From the NCBI GenBank assembly GCA_945883235.1, contig CAMCXF010000002.1, positions 1 to 64,000 of the forward strand: a stretch of 64,000 nt of DNA. The letters are read 5' to 3'. This DNA is from Phenylobacterium deserti. Its GTDB lineage: Bacteria; Pseudomonadota; Alphaproteobacteria; Caulobacterales; Caulobacteraceae. Of this stretch, positions 1 to 9,097 are shown piece by piece. The position numbers were made by a program, and so were the translations under genes. Position 1 is the first letter of the stretch. Each line of letters begins with the position of its first letter. Under the pieces are notes generated by a model, which was given only the letters and a program-made list of their open reading frames with translations, was not told where the DNA came from and ran no database searches.

Positions 1-1
1 C

Positions 2-265
2 GGTCGAATGCAGCCATCCAAGATCTTCCAGGTCGTCACCGCCGATATACCCCTGAACGACGACGCGATAGTCGCCTATGCGCGGGGTCGAAACGCGCTT
101 TTGGCCGGTGACTGGGACGCGGCGATCGTCGCGTTCGAGACGGCGCTCAATGCGGCACCCGGGGACGTTGCGTCGGGATTGATGCTGGAGCGCGCACGCA
201 TCCTGGCAGAAACCCCGCCGATCGCAGGGTGGGACGGCGTCTGGGACTCTACGCGGGCGGCCTAG
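2..265 (+). CDS. C-terminal end of a class III adenylate/guanylate cyclase (partial)
   Basis: The reading frame is open to the left edge of the window, so this is the 3' end of a longer gene. The visible 88 residues contain a TPR-like stretch (YARGRNALLAGDWDAAIVAF, then residues ending in GWDGVWDSTRAA) of the kind that follows the catalytic domain in CHASE2-type bacterial adenylate/guanylate cyclases, which make cyclic nucleotides at the inner membrane. The call rests on recognising that tail; no catalytic motif is inside the window. It may be relevant that a PycTM-type gene, a family associated with cyclic-nucleotide signalling, lies about 8 kb downstream, but the two are not adjacent. Confidence 0.55.
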   Translation, partial: GRMQPSKIFQVVTADIPLNDDAIVAYARGRNALLAGDWDAAIVAFETALNAAPGDVASGLMLERARILAETPPIAGWDGVWDSTRAA

Positions 266-912
266 TCAATTCGGGCAACGGCAGGGCGGTTCCACGGATC
301 AGGCCAGGCTGTAGAGTGATGGCTTCGCAGGCGGCGACGACCGGGCTGCGTCCGCTTTGGGTTGTTTCTCCCTGTTGGCTCGGCACCCGGAAGCGGACCT
401 TCGGTCAACGACCTCTAAGCGGACGCGACAACTGTCGGTTCAGGGGGGTGAGCCGACCTGGAGGCCAACGCATCTCCAGACATGGAAAGGGTTCCAGTGA
501 CACCTTACCCAACCACCATTGCCCGCGCCGCTGCAATCCTTGCCGGATCCTGTGTCACCAGCGGCAGCCCCATGCGCTGCGCAAGTTCGAGGTAGGCCGC
601 GTCCCCCGCGGTGAGGCGATGCGCTCCGCCGTTTCCGGATCGATGGTGATCGGCAAGTCGGCCAGGATCCCGCCGGAGGGATTGTATATCGCGGTGTACG
701 GCCTGACAGCCGATTCAGGCGGGCTATCAAACGAGACGTGGCCGCACAAACAGGTTCTGGGGTCTTCAGGAAGTCCATGAATAAATAATAAAAACAATAT
801 GATAGGCCAAGTCGAAAACTGATCCAGGCCGACGAGGCCTGCGACTGCGCCACCCCAAACTGTACCCCTGAATGTACAGCTACTTGTGACAAACGCTGAA
901 ACACCTCGCCTA
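266..912. other. Gap holding only a decayed vapC fragment
   Basis: No intact gene is convincing here. ORFs in this stretch are short and in conflicting frames. The only recognisable content is the minus-strand PIN-domain remnant annotated separately at 505-668. The segment around 780-800 is locally AT-rich, but I see no clear promoter or terminator. Confidence 0.6.
505..668 (-). pseudogene. Frameshifted C-terminal fragment of a VapC-type PIN-domain toxin
   Basis: On the minus strand one frame reads ILADLPITIDPETAER, the segment that precedes the last PIN-domain motif in VapC toxins. After a change of frame near 630 it continues HRLTAGDAAYLELAQRMGLP and ends with VTQDPARIAAARAMVVG before a TAA stop at 505-507. 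In intact VapC proteins these two pieces are joined by about ten residues, so a short out-of-frame deletion has occurred. Upstream sequence cannot be aligned to the PIN N-terminus and no VapB antitoxin is visible. VapC proteins are RNases that cleave tRNA or rRNA; this copy cannot be functional. The conserved DAAYLELA block makes the family call good. Confidence 0.7.
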
Positions 913-1623
913 TCAAACTGGCGCCAACACCGTGCTGGCCGCCCAGCTGTCGCGGGTCAGCAGCTGGCGTTTGGCGAAGGCGGCCATGGCGGCGGTCGAG
1001 GGATCGCGCGACGCCTCCCAGACCCCGTGGCTGCCATAGCGGGTGATCAGCAGCAGGCGGGTCACCCCGGCCTGCCGGTCGGCCAGCGAGCGCTCGGCGG
1101 TGAAAAGGCCAAAGATCTTCGTGTCGAACCGCACCTCGAAATCGCGCCACCCCTCGCTCGACAGCGTCAGGAACTCGGGCACGCTCTTGGCCTCCACCAC
1201 GAACCAGCGGTGGACATAGACCCCGCCCGGCTGCGGACGGTCGGTGGGGCCGGGGCGGGTGGTCGGCTCCAGGCCCGCCCGCTGGCCGGTGCGCACGGTC
1301 TTGTCCCGCATCAAGGCGACCAGCTCGCGGTCCCGACCCTTGGCGTCGGGCGTCCAGCGGACCAGCATGGCGACCTGGCGTCCGACCCAGCCCAGCTGCG
1401 GGGTGAAATAGCCGACCACCTCGCCCCCCGCTGCCGCCAGCCCCGCGACCCGGCTGCGCACATGGTCCGCGTAAGTCCGGGCCGGGGTTGTGCCCGGCGC
1501 GGCATCCTCAAGGTCGAGGAACAGATAGTCGTACGAGGTCGTATCTGCGGCGACGGCGAGGCCAGGGGTCATCAGGAGCGCTCCGGCACCCTGGAGCCAG
1601 CGGCGGCGAGGGATCATGGTCAT
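913..1623 (-). CDS. Secreted NIPSNAP-like protein
   Basis: The chosen start at 1623 gives MTMIPRRRWLQGAGALLMTP, a signal peptide with a twin-arginine-like RRRW motif and an AVAA cleavage region. The frame extends further upstream, but that extension overlaps the divergent hydrolase gene and has no family resemblance. The mature part has two related halves, each with aromatic and charged segments (for example YVHRWFVVEAKSVPEFLTL and a C-terminal segment ending DSWAASTVLAP) that resemble NIPSNAP-type alpha/beta barrel folds. The function of such exported members is unknown. It is transcribed divergently from the alpha/beta hydrolase at 1732, with about 110 bases between them for both promoters. 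The family assignment is tentative. Confidence 0.5.
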   Translation of the reverse strand: MTMIPRRRWLQGAGALLMTPGLAVAADTTSYDYLFLDLEDAAPGTTPARTYADHVRSRVAGLAAAGGEVVGYFTPQLGWVGRQVAMLVRWTPDAKGRDRELVALMRDKTVRTGQRAGLEPTTRPGPTDRPQPGGVYVHRWFVVEAKSVPEFLTLSSEGWRDFEVRFDTKIFGLFTAERSLADRQAGVTRLLLITRYGSHGVWEASRDPSTAAMAAFAKRQLLTRDSWAASTVLAPV

Positions 1624-1731
1624 GCGGTGACCATCCGTCCGGCAGTGCAGGCGCGTCAAGCTATAGTGCCAGACCTCGCGGGCATTCCCGCCGCCGTCGA
1701 CCGTGGCGACCGGGTGGGATAGCCTGCAGTC

Positions 1732-2793
1732 ATGAGCCAGATCCGAACCCCGATCCGCCGCGCCCTGGCGATTGTCCTGACCATCGGCATCGCCGCTGCG
1801 ACGCCGGCGATTGCCCAGCCCCCCCCGAGGCAACCAGGCGCTGCGGCATCAACCGTCGAGGTACGCTACGGCGACTGGACCGATGCCGCGAGGGCCGGCC
1901 GGATCGTGCCCTGGAAGCTATACTTGCCCAAGGGGGCCGGGCCGTTCCCGGTGGTCGTCCACTCTCACGGGCTGGGAGGCAGTCGCGAGGCCTCGGTCTA
2001 CATCCTGCAGGCGGTGGCAGAGGCGGGATTTGCGGTTGTCGCCCTGCAGCACGCGGGTTCGGACAGCGGCCTGTTGGCCGGGCGGCCCGCAGAGGGCGGC
2101 GACCGTGTTTCGGCCGGCCGCGCGGGTATGAACATGCAGGTGGCCCAGGCCCGCTATGGCGATGTCCCCTTCGCCCTCAACCAGCTGACCGAGGCGGCCC
2201 GGTCCGGCGGTGCCCTGGCCGGCAGGCTCGACCTCTCCCGGGTCGGCATGTCGGGGCATTCCTACGGCGCGCTGTCCACCCTGGTGGCCGTGGGCCAGCG
2301 CGTGCTGGGCGCGGGTCCCGGCGTCAGTTTCGCTGAGCCAAGGATCAAGGCTGCCATCGCCTACAGTCCCAACAAGCCGCGCGGTGACGATCCGTCCACG
2401 GCATTCACCAGGGTGAAAACGCCGATGCTGCACTTCACCGGGACGGCGGACGCGACCCCGTTCGATCTGGAAAAGTCGCCTTTCGAGCGGACGGTGCCCT
2501 ATCAGGCGATCACCGGCGCGGACCAGTTCCTGATCATCCTCAAAGACGCTGACCACGCCCTTTTCGGTGGTCGGCGAGTGGCGACCGGCCAGCTGAAACC
2601 CATCGACCCGCCACAGATGGAGATCGTCAAGGCCGAGACCATCCGGTTCTGGCGTGCCTATCTGGGTGGTGACAAGGCGGCGGCCCAGGCTGAGTGCGAC
2701 TTGCCCAAGCGGATCGCTGGCGCGGGGGAGGCCTTCGTGAAAGCCGGGCGCTGCGGGCCGCCGACACCGATCACGCCGGTGGCGGATCAATGA
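1732..2793 (+). CDS. Secreted alpha/beta hydrolase, dienelactone-hydrolase-like
   Basis: A 353-residue protein with an N-terminal signal peptide (hydrophobic AIVLTIGIAAATPAIA). The core has the oxyanion-region motif HSHGLGGSRE, the nucleophile elbow GMSGHSYGA with the catalytic Ser, and a late histidine in the segment DADHALFGG, the order expected for predicted dienelactone-hydrolase-type esterases. Substrate is unknown; periplasmic or extracellular ester hydrolysis is likely. The stop overlaps the start of the next gene (ATGA at 2790-2793), so the peptidase-like gene downstream was once translationally coupled to it. Confidence 0.8.
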   Translation: MSQIRTPIRRALAIVLTIGIAAATPAIAQPPPRQPGAAASTVEVRYGDWTDAARAGRIVPWKLYLPKGAGPFPVVVHSHGLGGSREASVYILQAVAEAGFAVVALQHAGSDSGLLAGRPAEGGDRVSAGRAGMNMQVAQARYGDVPFALNQLTEAARSGGALAGRLDLSRVGMSGHSYGALSTLVAVGQRVLGAGPGVSFAEPRIKAAIAYSPNKPRGDDPSTAFTRVKTPMLHFTGTADATPFDLEKSPFERTVPYQAITGADQFLIILKDADHALFGGRRVATGQLKPIDPPQMEIVKAETIRFWRAYLGGDKAAAQAECDLPKRIAGAGEAFVKAGRCGPPTPITPVADQ

Positions 2794-4082
2794 AATCGCC
2801 GACAAAGGTTGCCGCCTCGCGCCGCGCCGTGCTGGGCGCGCCGGCGGTGCTGTTCGCCGCCAGCGCAGCCGGGGCGGCGACCCCCGGCAGTAATGCCGAG
2901 GCGCAGAGCATCCTCGAACGCTACCATGCGTTCGGCGACAAGGCCGCCGGTGGCCCCGGCGACGCCGCCTCCGGCGAATGGCTTGAGGGTGAGCTCACGG
3001 GCCTGGGCTTCACCTGCCAACGCTAGACCTATGACGTTCCCGCCTTCGAGGGCGATACGACCCTGACCAGCAGTGCGGCCAGGGCCGACCTGATCCCCCA
3101 GGCCATCGTCGTGCCGACCTCAGACGCCGGGCTCAGCGGCCCGCTCTACGTCGCCGGCGCGGGCAGGGGCGGGGCGGGGATCGCCCTTCTGATCCTGCCC
3201 TACGCCCGGTGGTCGACAGCTGTGGGCCAGGTCTCCCGGCGCGTGCAGGCGGTGCTTGATGGCGGAGCATCGGCCGTCATCATCGTCACCACAGGCCCAA
3301 CCGGCGAGGCCCTGGCGCTCAACGCGCCGGTGGACAAGCCGCTGTTCGACAAACCGGTCGCGGTGATGGCCCCCAAGGACGCCGAACCTTTCCTGCAGGC
3401 GGCAATTCGCGGCGATGTCGCAACCCTGCGGGTCGGCGGCCGATCCCTCCGTCGGCCCGCGTTCAATGTCACGGCGACCCTCGATGCCGGTGTGGCCAGG
3501 ACGCTGGTGATCTCGACGCCCCGCTCCGGCTGGTTCGCCTGCGCGGGCGAACGTGGTTCGGGCATGGCCGCCTGGCTGATGCTGGTCCGCTGGGCGGCCC
3601 GGGCCAGCTTGCCGGTCAACATCGCCCTGGTGGCCACCAGCGGCCACGAGTACGAGAACGCAGGCGGCGAACGCTTCATCCACGAACTGGCGCCCAAGCC
3701 GGACAAGACCGCGCTGTGGGTGCATCTGGGTGCCAACGTCGCCGCGCGCGACTGGCATGAGCGCGGGGCCGCCCTGTCGCCTTTGCCCGGGGCCGATTCC
3801 CAGCGCTATCTGCTGGCCAGTCCGCCACTTCTGACCACGGCCAAGGCGGCGTTCGCTGGCCAGCCCGGACTGGAACAGGTCTACCCCGCCGACCCGGCCC
3901 TGGCGGCGGGGGAACTCGGCAACGTCCTGCGTGCCGGCTACAGCCCGGCCATCGGCATCTTTGGTAGCCACCGCTTCCACCACGCTCGCGCGGACGACCT
4001 GCGCTGCGTGTCCGCGTCCCTGATCCCGCCGGTGGTGGAAGCCTTCGCGAAGGTCATACGCGGCGCGGTCGCAAAAGGTTAA
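2790..4082 (+). pseudogene. M28-like secreted peptidase gene interrupted by one amber codon
   Basis: The frame starts at the ATGA overlap with the hydrolase gene and encodes a signal peptide (RRAVLGAPAVLFAASAAGA). It reads in one frame to 4082 except for a TAG at 3024-3026, between GFTCQR and TYDVPAFEGD. Sequence on both sides keeps coding character: downstream are a TSGHEYENAGG segment and GIFGSHRFHH, resembling peptidase M28 or PA-domain aminopeptidase relatives. The simplest ancestral codon is CAG (Gln). The 3' part has no obvious start of its own with a ribosome-binding site. Several M28 zinc ligands are not obvious, so even the ancestral protein may have been a divergent member. Confidence 0.7.
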
Positions 4083-4121
4083 GGCTGGGCGCTCAAAGCT
4101 GTTGTCGAGCAGGAAGCCAAT

Positions 4122-4925
4122 ATGACCGACCCCGCGCCGCACGACACACCCCAGTTCACGCCCCCGACCTACCGGCTGGCCTCGATGGATCAGGAGTTCA
4201 TCATGAGCGACGCCATGCGCGGCGTCCGGTTCCTGATGGAATTCGCCAAGGCCGACGAGGGCCTCCGAAACTGGGGCGTCCGCTCAACCCTCGTGGTGTT
4301 CGGCAGCGCCAGGGTGCGCGAGGACGGCCCCCCGCCGCAGGCCCGCTGGTATGCTGCGGCGCGCGAGTTTGGGGCTATCGCCTCGAAGCGGGGCGGGGCC
4401 TATCTGTCGTCCGACAAGGAGCGGCACAATGTGATCTGCACCGGCGGCGGACCCGGCATCATGGAGGCGGCGAACCGTGGTGCCGCCGACGTCGGCGCGC
4501 CGTCCATAGGCCTCAACATCACCCTGCCGCACGAGCAGGAGCCGAACAGCTATTCGACGCCGGAGCTGACCTTCCGGTTTCACTATTTCGCCATGCGCAA
4601 GATGCACCTGGCCATGCGCGCCAATGCGCTGGTGGTGTTTCCCGGCGGCTTCGGGACGCTGGACGAACTGTTCGAGATGCTGACCCTTCGCCAGACCGAC
4701 AAGGCGCCGCCCATTCCGATCGTGCTGTTCGACGAGGGCTATTGGCGCAGCATCATCAATTTCGAGGCCCTCATCGCCGCCGGCATGGTCGCAGCGCAGG
4801 ACATGGCGTTGTTCAAGTTCGCCGAGACTGCCGAAGACGTCTGGACCTGTCTGACAGCTGGCGGCCTGCAGACCCATGAATGGCTGGATGACGCGCCGCC
4901 GGCCGGACCAATGGGTGTGGCCTGA
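4122..4925 (+). CDS. LOG-family nucleotide 5'-monophosphate phosphoribohydrolase
   Basis: A 267-residue Rossmann-fold protein with both signature motifs of the LOG/TIGR00730 lysine-decarboxylase-like family: GGGPGIMEAANRGA and PGGFGTLDELFE. Family members release free bases from nucleoside 5'-monophosphates (cytokinin activation in plants, general nucleotide turnover in bacteria). The N-terminal extension before VVFGSAR matches the longer bacterial subgroup. It precedes rutA by about 80 bases on the same strand, so it could supply pyrimidine base to the uracil pathway; that link is inference from position only. Confidence 0.88.
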   Translation: MTDPAPHDTPQFTPPTYRLASMDQEFIMSDAMRGVRFLMEFAKADEGLRNWGVRSTLVVFGSARVREDGPPPQARWYAAAREFGAIASKRGGAYLSSDKERHNVICTGGGPGIMEAANRGAADVGAPSIGLNITLPHEQEPNSYSTPELTFRFHYFAMRKMHLAMRANALVVFPGGFGTLDELFEMLTLRQTDKAPPIPIVLFDEGYWRSIINFEALIAAGMVAAQDMALFKFAETAEDVWTCLTAGGLQTHEWLDDAPPAGPMGVA

Positions 4926-5005
4926 CGCCAATCGCCACGAGGGTTTGGCTTGCGCTGGGCTCACGACCAGACTCAACTGAGTGACCGCGCCAGGAGGGCG
5001 GGACC

Positions 5006-6076
5006 ATGGACATCGGCGTCTTCATACCGATCGGCAACAACGGCTGGCTGATCTCCGAGACGTCACCGCAGTACATGCCGACGTTCGAGCTGAACAAGCA
5101 GATTGTCCAAACCGCCGAGCACTACGGCTTCGACTTCGCGCTCTCGATGATTAAGCTGCGCGGCTTTGGCGGCAAGACCGAGTTTTGGGAGCATAACCTC
5201 GAGAGCTTCACCCTGATGGCGGGGCTGGCGGCGGTGACCAGAAAGATCAAGATCTTCGCCACAGCAGCGACCCTGACGCTGCCGCCGGCCATCGTCGCGC
5301 GCATGGCGTCCACCATCGATTCCATCGCACCCGGGCGGTTCGGCATCAACCTGGTCACGGGCTGGCAAAAGGCTGAATACGACCAGATGGGACTCTGGCC
5401 CGGCGAGAGCCACTACAGTGATCGTTACAACTACCTGGCGGAGTACACGACCGTCCTCAAGGGCCTGATGGAGACCGGCCACAGCGACTTCAAAGGCCAG
5501 TATTTCCAGATGAACGACTGCCGCGTCAGCCCGCGGCCCCAGGGCGTGAAGATCATCTGCGCCGGGTCCAGCGACGAGGGTCTGGCCTTCACCGCCACCC
5601 ATGCTGACTTCAGCTTCGCCCTGGGCAAGGGGACCAATACGCCGACCGCCTTCGCCGGTGTCAGCTCGCGACTTGCCGCCGCCAGAGCCAAAACCGGCCG
5701 CGATGTCGCCGCCTATATCCTGTTCATGATCATTGCCGACGAGACCGATGAGGCCGCCATGGCCAAGTGGCAGCTCTATCGTTCAGGTGCCGATCAGGAC
5801 GCCCTGGCCTGGCTCACCGATCAGGCCGCGCCCAACGCGGCGGCCGGCGGAACCACCAACACAAACACCACCCAGCTGGCCGCGCCGGAGTCGGCGGTGA
5901 ACCTCAATATGGGAACCTTGGTCGGATCCTACGAAACTGTGGCCCGGATGCTGGACGAGGTGGCCGCCGTGCCGGACACCGCCGGCGTCCTGCTGGTCTT
6001 CGACGACTTCATAGAAGGGGTAGAGAATTTTGGTGCACGCATCCAACCGCTGATGAAGAGCCGCGCGCATGTCTAG
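5006..6076 (+). CDS. rutA: Pyrimidine monooxygenase RutA
   Basis: A flavin-dependent monooxygenase of the luciferase-like family, 356 residues as usual for RutA. It opens ring positions of uracil with FMNH2 and O2 to give ureidoacrylate. The N-terminus ([20 protein letters not shown]), the segment [18 protein letters not shown] and the conserved [15 protein letters not shown] region are characteristic of RutA rather than general LLM enzymes. An AGGAGGG ribosome-binding site lies just before the ATG. The gene overlaps rutB by eight bases. No flavin reductase (rutF) is found nearby, so reduced FMN must come from elsewhere. Confidence 0.95.
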   Translation: MDIGVFIPIGNNGWLISETSPQYMPTFELNKQIVQTAEHYGFDFALSMIKLRGFGGKTEFWEHNLESFTLMAGLAAVTRKIKIFATAATLTLPPAIVARMASTIDSIAPGRFGINLVTGWQKAEYDQMGLWPGESHYSDRYNYLAEYTTVLKGLMETGHSDFKGQYFQMNDCRVSPRPQGVKIICAGSSDEGLAFTATHADFSFALGKGTNTPTAFAGVSSRLAAARAKTGRDVAAYILFMIIADETDEAAMAKWQLYRSGADQDALAWLTDQAAPNAAAGGTTNTNTTQLAAPESAVNLNMGTLVGSYETVARMLDEVAAVPDTAGVLLVFDDFIEGVENFGARIQPLMKSRAHV

Positions 6077-6791
6077 GCCAACGGTTCCCCGCCACGGCAT
6101 CGTCACGGTTCCCGCGCGGCCGGAGAACCTGCCGATCAATCCCGCTGAGACCGCCTTAATCGTGGTGGACATGCAGAACGCCTATGCCAGTCCAGGCGGC
6201 TATCTGGATCTGGCGGGGTTTGATATCGCTGGCGCGGCCGGGGTCATCGACCGCATCGCGCTTGCAGTCGAGGCGGCGCGCGCCGCCGGCCTCACAGTCG
6301 TATTCTTCCAGAACGGCTGGGACCCCGACTATGTCGAGGCCGGCGGCCCGGGCTCGCCCAACTGGTGGAAATCCAACGCACTGAAAACCATGCGTGAACG
6401 GCCGAACCTTGAAGGAACACTGCTGGCCAAGGGCACCTGGGACTATGCCCTGGTCGAAAAGCTGCGACCCCAGCCGGGCGACATCGTCATCGGCAAGTCA
6501 CGCTACAGCGCCTTCTACAACACCAATCTGGACTCGACGCTGAGGGCGCGGGGGGTCAAGACCCTCGCCTTCTGCGGTATCGCCACCAATGTCTGCGTGG
6601 AGTCGACCTTGCGCGACGGCTTCTTCCTGGAATATTTCAGTATCTTGCTGGAGGACGCCACCCATCAAGCCGGGCCCGCCTATCTGCAGGAGGCCAGCGT
6701 CTATAACGTAGAGACCTTCTTTGGCTGGGTATCGAACACCGCCGATTTCTGCGGCGCGATCCGACAAGCCCCGCCCCCGACCTATAGGTAA
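6069..6791 (+). CDS. rutB: Ureidoacrylate amidohydrolase RutB
   Basis: A cysteine-hydrolase of the isochorismatase family (240 residues). Conserved landmarks are [11 protein letters not shown] with the catalytic Asp near residue 37, the Lys in [11 protein letters not shown], and the nucleophile Cys in [17 protein letters not shown]. RutB hydrolyses ureidoacrylate, releasing CO2, ammonia and aminoacrylate. It overlaps rutA by eight bases and is followed five bases later by rutC, giving the conserved A-B-C order. Confidence 0.95.
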   Translation: MSRPTVPRHGIVTVPARPENLPINPAETALIVVDMQNAYASPGGYLDLAGFDIAGAAGVIDRIALAVEAARAAGLTVVFFQNGWDPDYVEAGGPGSPNWWKSNALKTMRERPNLEGTLLAKGTWDYALVEKLRPQPGDIVIGKSRYSAFYNTNLDSTLRARGVKTLAFCGIATNVCVESTLRDGFFLEYFSILLEDATHQAGPAYLQEASVYNVETFFGWVSNTADFCGAIRQAPPPTYR

Positions 6792-6796
6792 CCGCC

Positions 6797-7186
6797 ATGC
6801 CGAAGACCGTGATCCTGCCGCCAGGAACCCAGACCCCGATCGCCCCCTTCTCCCCCGGAACGCTGGCAGACGGCGTGGTCTATGTTTCCGGCACGCTGGC
6901 TTTCGACAAGGACAACAACGTGGCCCATGTCGGCGACGCCGAGGGTCAGACCCGCGCGGTTCTTGAGACCATCAAGTCCGTCATCGAGACCGCCGGCGGC
7001 ACGATGGACGATGTCACCATGAATCACATATTCCTAAAGGATTGGGCGGACTATGCGGCGCTGAACAAGGTCTATGCGGAGTACTTCCCTGGCGACAAGC
7101 CGGCCCGCTTCTGTATCCAGTGCGGTCTGGTCCGCCCGGACTTCCTGGTGGAGATCGCCTCCATTGCCCACATCGGAAAGCGATAG
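6797..7186 (+). CDS. rutC: 3-aminoacrylate deaminase RutC (Rid family)
   Basis: A 129-residue RidA/YjgF-fold protein with the family hallmarks [20 protein letters not shown] near the N-terminus and [19 protein letters not shown] at the C-terminus, including the conserved Arg and Glu of the active site. RutC removes the amino group of aminoacrylate to give malonic semialdehyde. Its length and position directly after rutB support RutC over a generic RidA. Confidence 0.93.
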   Translation: MPKTVILPPGTQTPIAPFSPGTLADGVVYVSGTLAFDKDNNVAHVGDAEGQTRAVLETIKSVIETAGGTMDDVTMNHIFLKDWADYAALNKVYAEYFPGDKPARFCIQCGLVRPDFLVEIASIAHIGKR

Positions 7187-7190
7187 ACCT

Positions 7191-7790
7191 TTGTCCACCA
7201 CTGCCAACGGCCGCACCGCCGAACACGACGTCGACCCGATGTTCCTGGAGCGCTGGTCGCCGCGCGCCTTTACCGGCGAACCGATGCAGGATGGGGAACT
7301 GATGACCCTGTTTGACGCGGCCCGCTGGGCGCCTTCCGCGTTCAACGGCCAGCCGTGGCGCTTCGTTTACGCTCACCGCGACACGGAAGACTGGATCCGG
7401 CTTTTCGATATCCTGATCCCGTTCAACCAGATGTGGGTGAAAAATGCCTCGGCGCTGGCCTTCGTGATTTCGGACCGTTTCCGCCGCGTGGACGGTCAGC
7501 CGCCATCGCCGGTTCATAGCCATTCGTTCGACGCGGGCGCCGCATGGGCCTGCCTGGCGTTACAGGCGGTCCGCATGGGATGGGCAACCCACGGCATGGT
7601 CGGCCTCCAAATGGCGAAGGCCTATGAAGTGCTCGGGGTCCCGGAAACCGACTACCGCATTGAGGCGGCCATCGCCATCGGCCGCAAGGCCGACGTCAGC
7701 GTCCTGGATGAGCCATTCCGGGCACGTGAAATCCCCAGCCTACGCAATCCCGTGTCGAGCTTTGTGCATAAGGGCCATTTCAAGGCCTAG
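7191..7790 (+). CDS. Nitroreductase-family oxidoreductase, possible RutE stand-in
   Basis: The chosen start is TTG at 7191, five bases after rutC; an ATG at 7239 is the alternative. The protein has the FMN-binding nitroreductase pattern (RWSPRAFTGEP, ARWAPSAFNGQPWRF, and a C-terminal AIAIGRKAD). E. coli RutE, which reduces malonic semialdehyde, is also a nitroreductase-family enzyme, but this sequence belongs to a different branch. Its position as the fourth gene of the rut operon suggests it takes over that detoxification step or supplies reduced flavin; neither is proven. No rutD, rutF or rutG follows. Confidence 0.75.
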   Translation: MSTTANGRTAEHDVDPMFLERWSPRAFTGEPMQDGELMTLFDAARWAPSAFNGQPWRFVYAHRDTEDWIRLFDILIPFNQMWVKNASALAFVISDRFRRVDGQPPSPVHSHSFDAGAAWACLALQAVRMGWATHGMVGLQMAKAYEVLGVPETDYRIEAAIAIGRKADVSVLDEPFRAREIPSLRNPVSSFVHKGHFKA

Positions 7791-7791
7791 C

Positions 7792-7836
7792 GCGCGACAA
7801 CTTGAAGTTGGATACCGGTTCAAGCGCCCGTCGCGC
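7792..7836. repeat. Palindromic unit after the rut operon
   Basis: Arms GCGCGAC (7792-7798) and GTCGCGC (7830-7836) enclose 31 bases. The unit starts two bases after the nitroreductase stop. It looks like a REP-type intergenic palindrome and may stabilise or terminate the rut transcript; no run of T follows. Confidence 0.45.
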
Positions 7837-7866
7837 TCAAAATGTATGAAGAGCGAGCCTTTTTAT

Positions 7867-7894
7867 CCGGATCAGCTGGATTCATCTGATCCGG
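7867..7894. repeat. Perfect 9-bp inverted repeat
   Basis: CCGGATCAG (7867-7875) pairs exactly with CTGATCCGG (7886-7894) around a 10-base spacer. It lies between the rut operon and the PycTM gene. A short T run precedes rather than follows it on the plus strand, so it could act as a terminator only weakly; a protein-binding site is equally possible. Confidence 0.45.
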
Positions 7895-7956
7895 TCACTC
7901 TCTAGTCCCATCGCCCGGACACCGTCACATTGGCGTCAGTAATCGTGGGGGTGGGG

Positions 7957-8490
7957 ATGATCGACGGCGCACCGGAACAAGGACCGACATTCGCACCAGA
8001 GGGCGTGTATCTCATGCGTACGACCCAGTAGATCCAGTATCAGCTAAGCCAGATGGCTGACCAGAAGGCCAGCATGCTGCTGGCCGCGACGTTCGTAATC
8101 TTTACTGTGACGATCAGTCAGTTCCAGAACGTGGAAAACCCTGCGCCGATGGTCATTCTGGGCGGCTCGGCCTTTATCGCCGCTTTCCTCGCGGTGATGG
8201 CAGTTTTGCCTTCAGTGAAATCCCCGCCGCTGCCAGACGGTCCCGCCAACATGCTGTTTTTTGGCTCGTTCACACAAATTCCGGAAGCGGAGTATGTTGA
8301 TCGACTGCTGACGGTGGCCGGGTCGTCGAGGACTGTCTACGAGGCTTTCGCTCACGACATCTACCAGAACGGCAGGGTGCTGGCCTCCAAGAAGTATCGC
8401 TACCTGGGCTTCGTCTATCGCATCCTGTTAGGCGGGCTGATTGTGAGCTTTGTCGCCTTCCTTGCGCCCTATGCGGGCCTGAAGCTGTGA
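7957..8490 (+). pseudogene. PycTM (Pycsar-effector-like, DUF5706) membrane protein gene with an amber codon
   Basis: From ATG 7957 the frame reads FAPEGVYLMRTTQ, then TAG at 8029-8031, then IQYQLSQMADQKASMLLAAT and onward to 8490. The block RTTQ.IQYQLSQMADQKASMLLAA is the typical start of the PycTM/DUF5706 domain, so the amber sits in the middle of the conserved domain entry and most simply replaces CAG. Two predicted membrane helices follow the block (LLAATFVIFTVTIS and VILGGSAFIAAFLAVMAVL) and a third lies at the C-terminus. The downstream ATG at 8053 would still give 145 residues lacking the N-terminal helix start. PycTM proteins are membrane-disrupting effectors gated by cyclic pyrimidines in Pycsar anti-phage defence, but many stand alone as here, and no cyclase gene is adjacent. 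Confidence 0.72.
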
Positions 8491-8602
8491 CGCGTCGATC
8501 ATCGAAACTATTGAAGTCGATGTCGGCCGCTCAGATCAACTTTGCGGGCCCGCTCGCCCTTTCCAGCTCTCACCGTCACGCAGATTTCGAGTGAGGGGTC
8601 GC

Positions 8603-9016
8603 TTAAGGCTCCCAGCCCTCCGCCGCGAGTTCAAACCCTTCAAACCGGAAGCCGGGCACAACCACGCAGGCCACCAGCGCCCAGCCGTCTTCGGCCTCCG
8701 CCGACTGCCACTCGCCGTTGCGGACCAGATGTTGCGGTGTTTCGCCCAGGCCAGCGCCCAGCCGCGTTTCGACCGTCACACCCTCGTCGGAGGTCAGTAG
8801 CCGCAGCGGCGTTCCCGCCTGGAATATCCACAGCTCTTCGGCGTCCACCCGGTGCCAGTGCGATCGCTGGCAGGCTTCGAGCAGGAACAGGATCGAGGTG
8901 CCCGCCGTACGGCCATCCGGCATTGTCGCGTCAGAACGCCAGGTCTGGCGATACCAGCCGCCTTCCGGGTGCGGTTCCAGGCGAAAGCGTTGGATCAGGT
9001 CGGCGGCGGTGGTCAT
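8603..9016 (-). CDS. Cupin-domain protein (DUF985 type)
   Basis: A 137-residue single-domain cupin. The N-terminus (LIQRFRLEPHPEGGWYRQTWRS) and the segment SILFLLEACQRSHWHRVDAEELW are diagnostic of the DUF985 cupin family. The histidines and Glu of HWHRVDAEELW would form the metal or ligand site inside the beta-barrel. Function within the family is unsettled. It stands divergently from the adenosine deaminase gene, about 80 bases apart, and is not in an operon. Confidence 0.85.
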   Translation of the reverse strand: MTTAADLIQRFRLEPHPEGGWYRQTWRSDATMPDGRTAGTSILFLLEACQRSHWHRVDAEELWIFQAGTPLRLLTSDEGVTVETRLGAGLGETPQHLVRNGEWQSAEAEDGWALVACVVVPGFRFEGFELAAEGWEP

Positions 9017-9097
9017 GGCGGCACATCAAACGACAATCCGTCGCCGGTCGCCACCTCTGGCTTGACCCCGACGCCGTAGTCGGGCGGGTTCTGTCAT

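Noticed and set aside
7191-7790. Calling the nitroreductase gene rutE
   Set aside because: It belongs to the same superfamily and stands in the operon, but the sequence is of a different branch than known RutE, so only a functional stand-in is suggested.
7957-8490. A complete Pycsar defence locus
   Set aside because: Only the PycTM-type gene is present; there is no pyrimidine cyclase gene next to it and the gene is interrupted.
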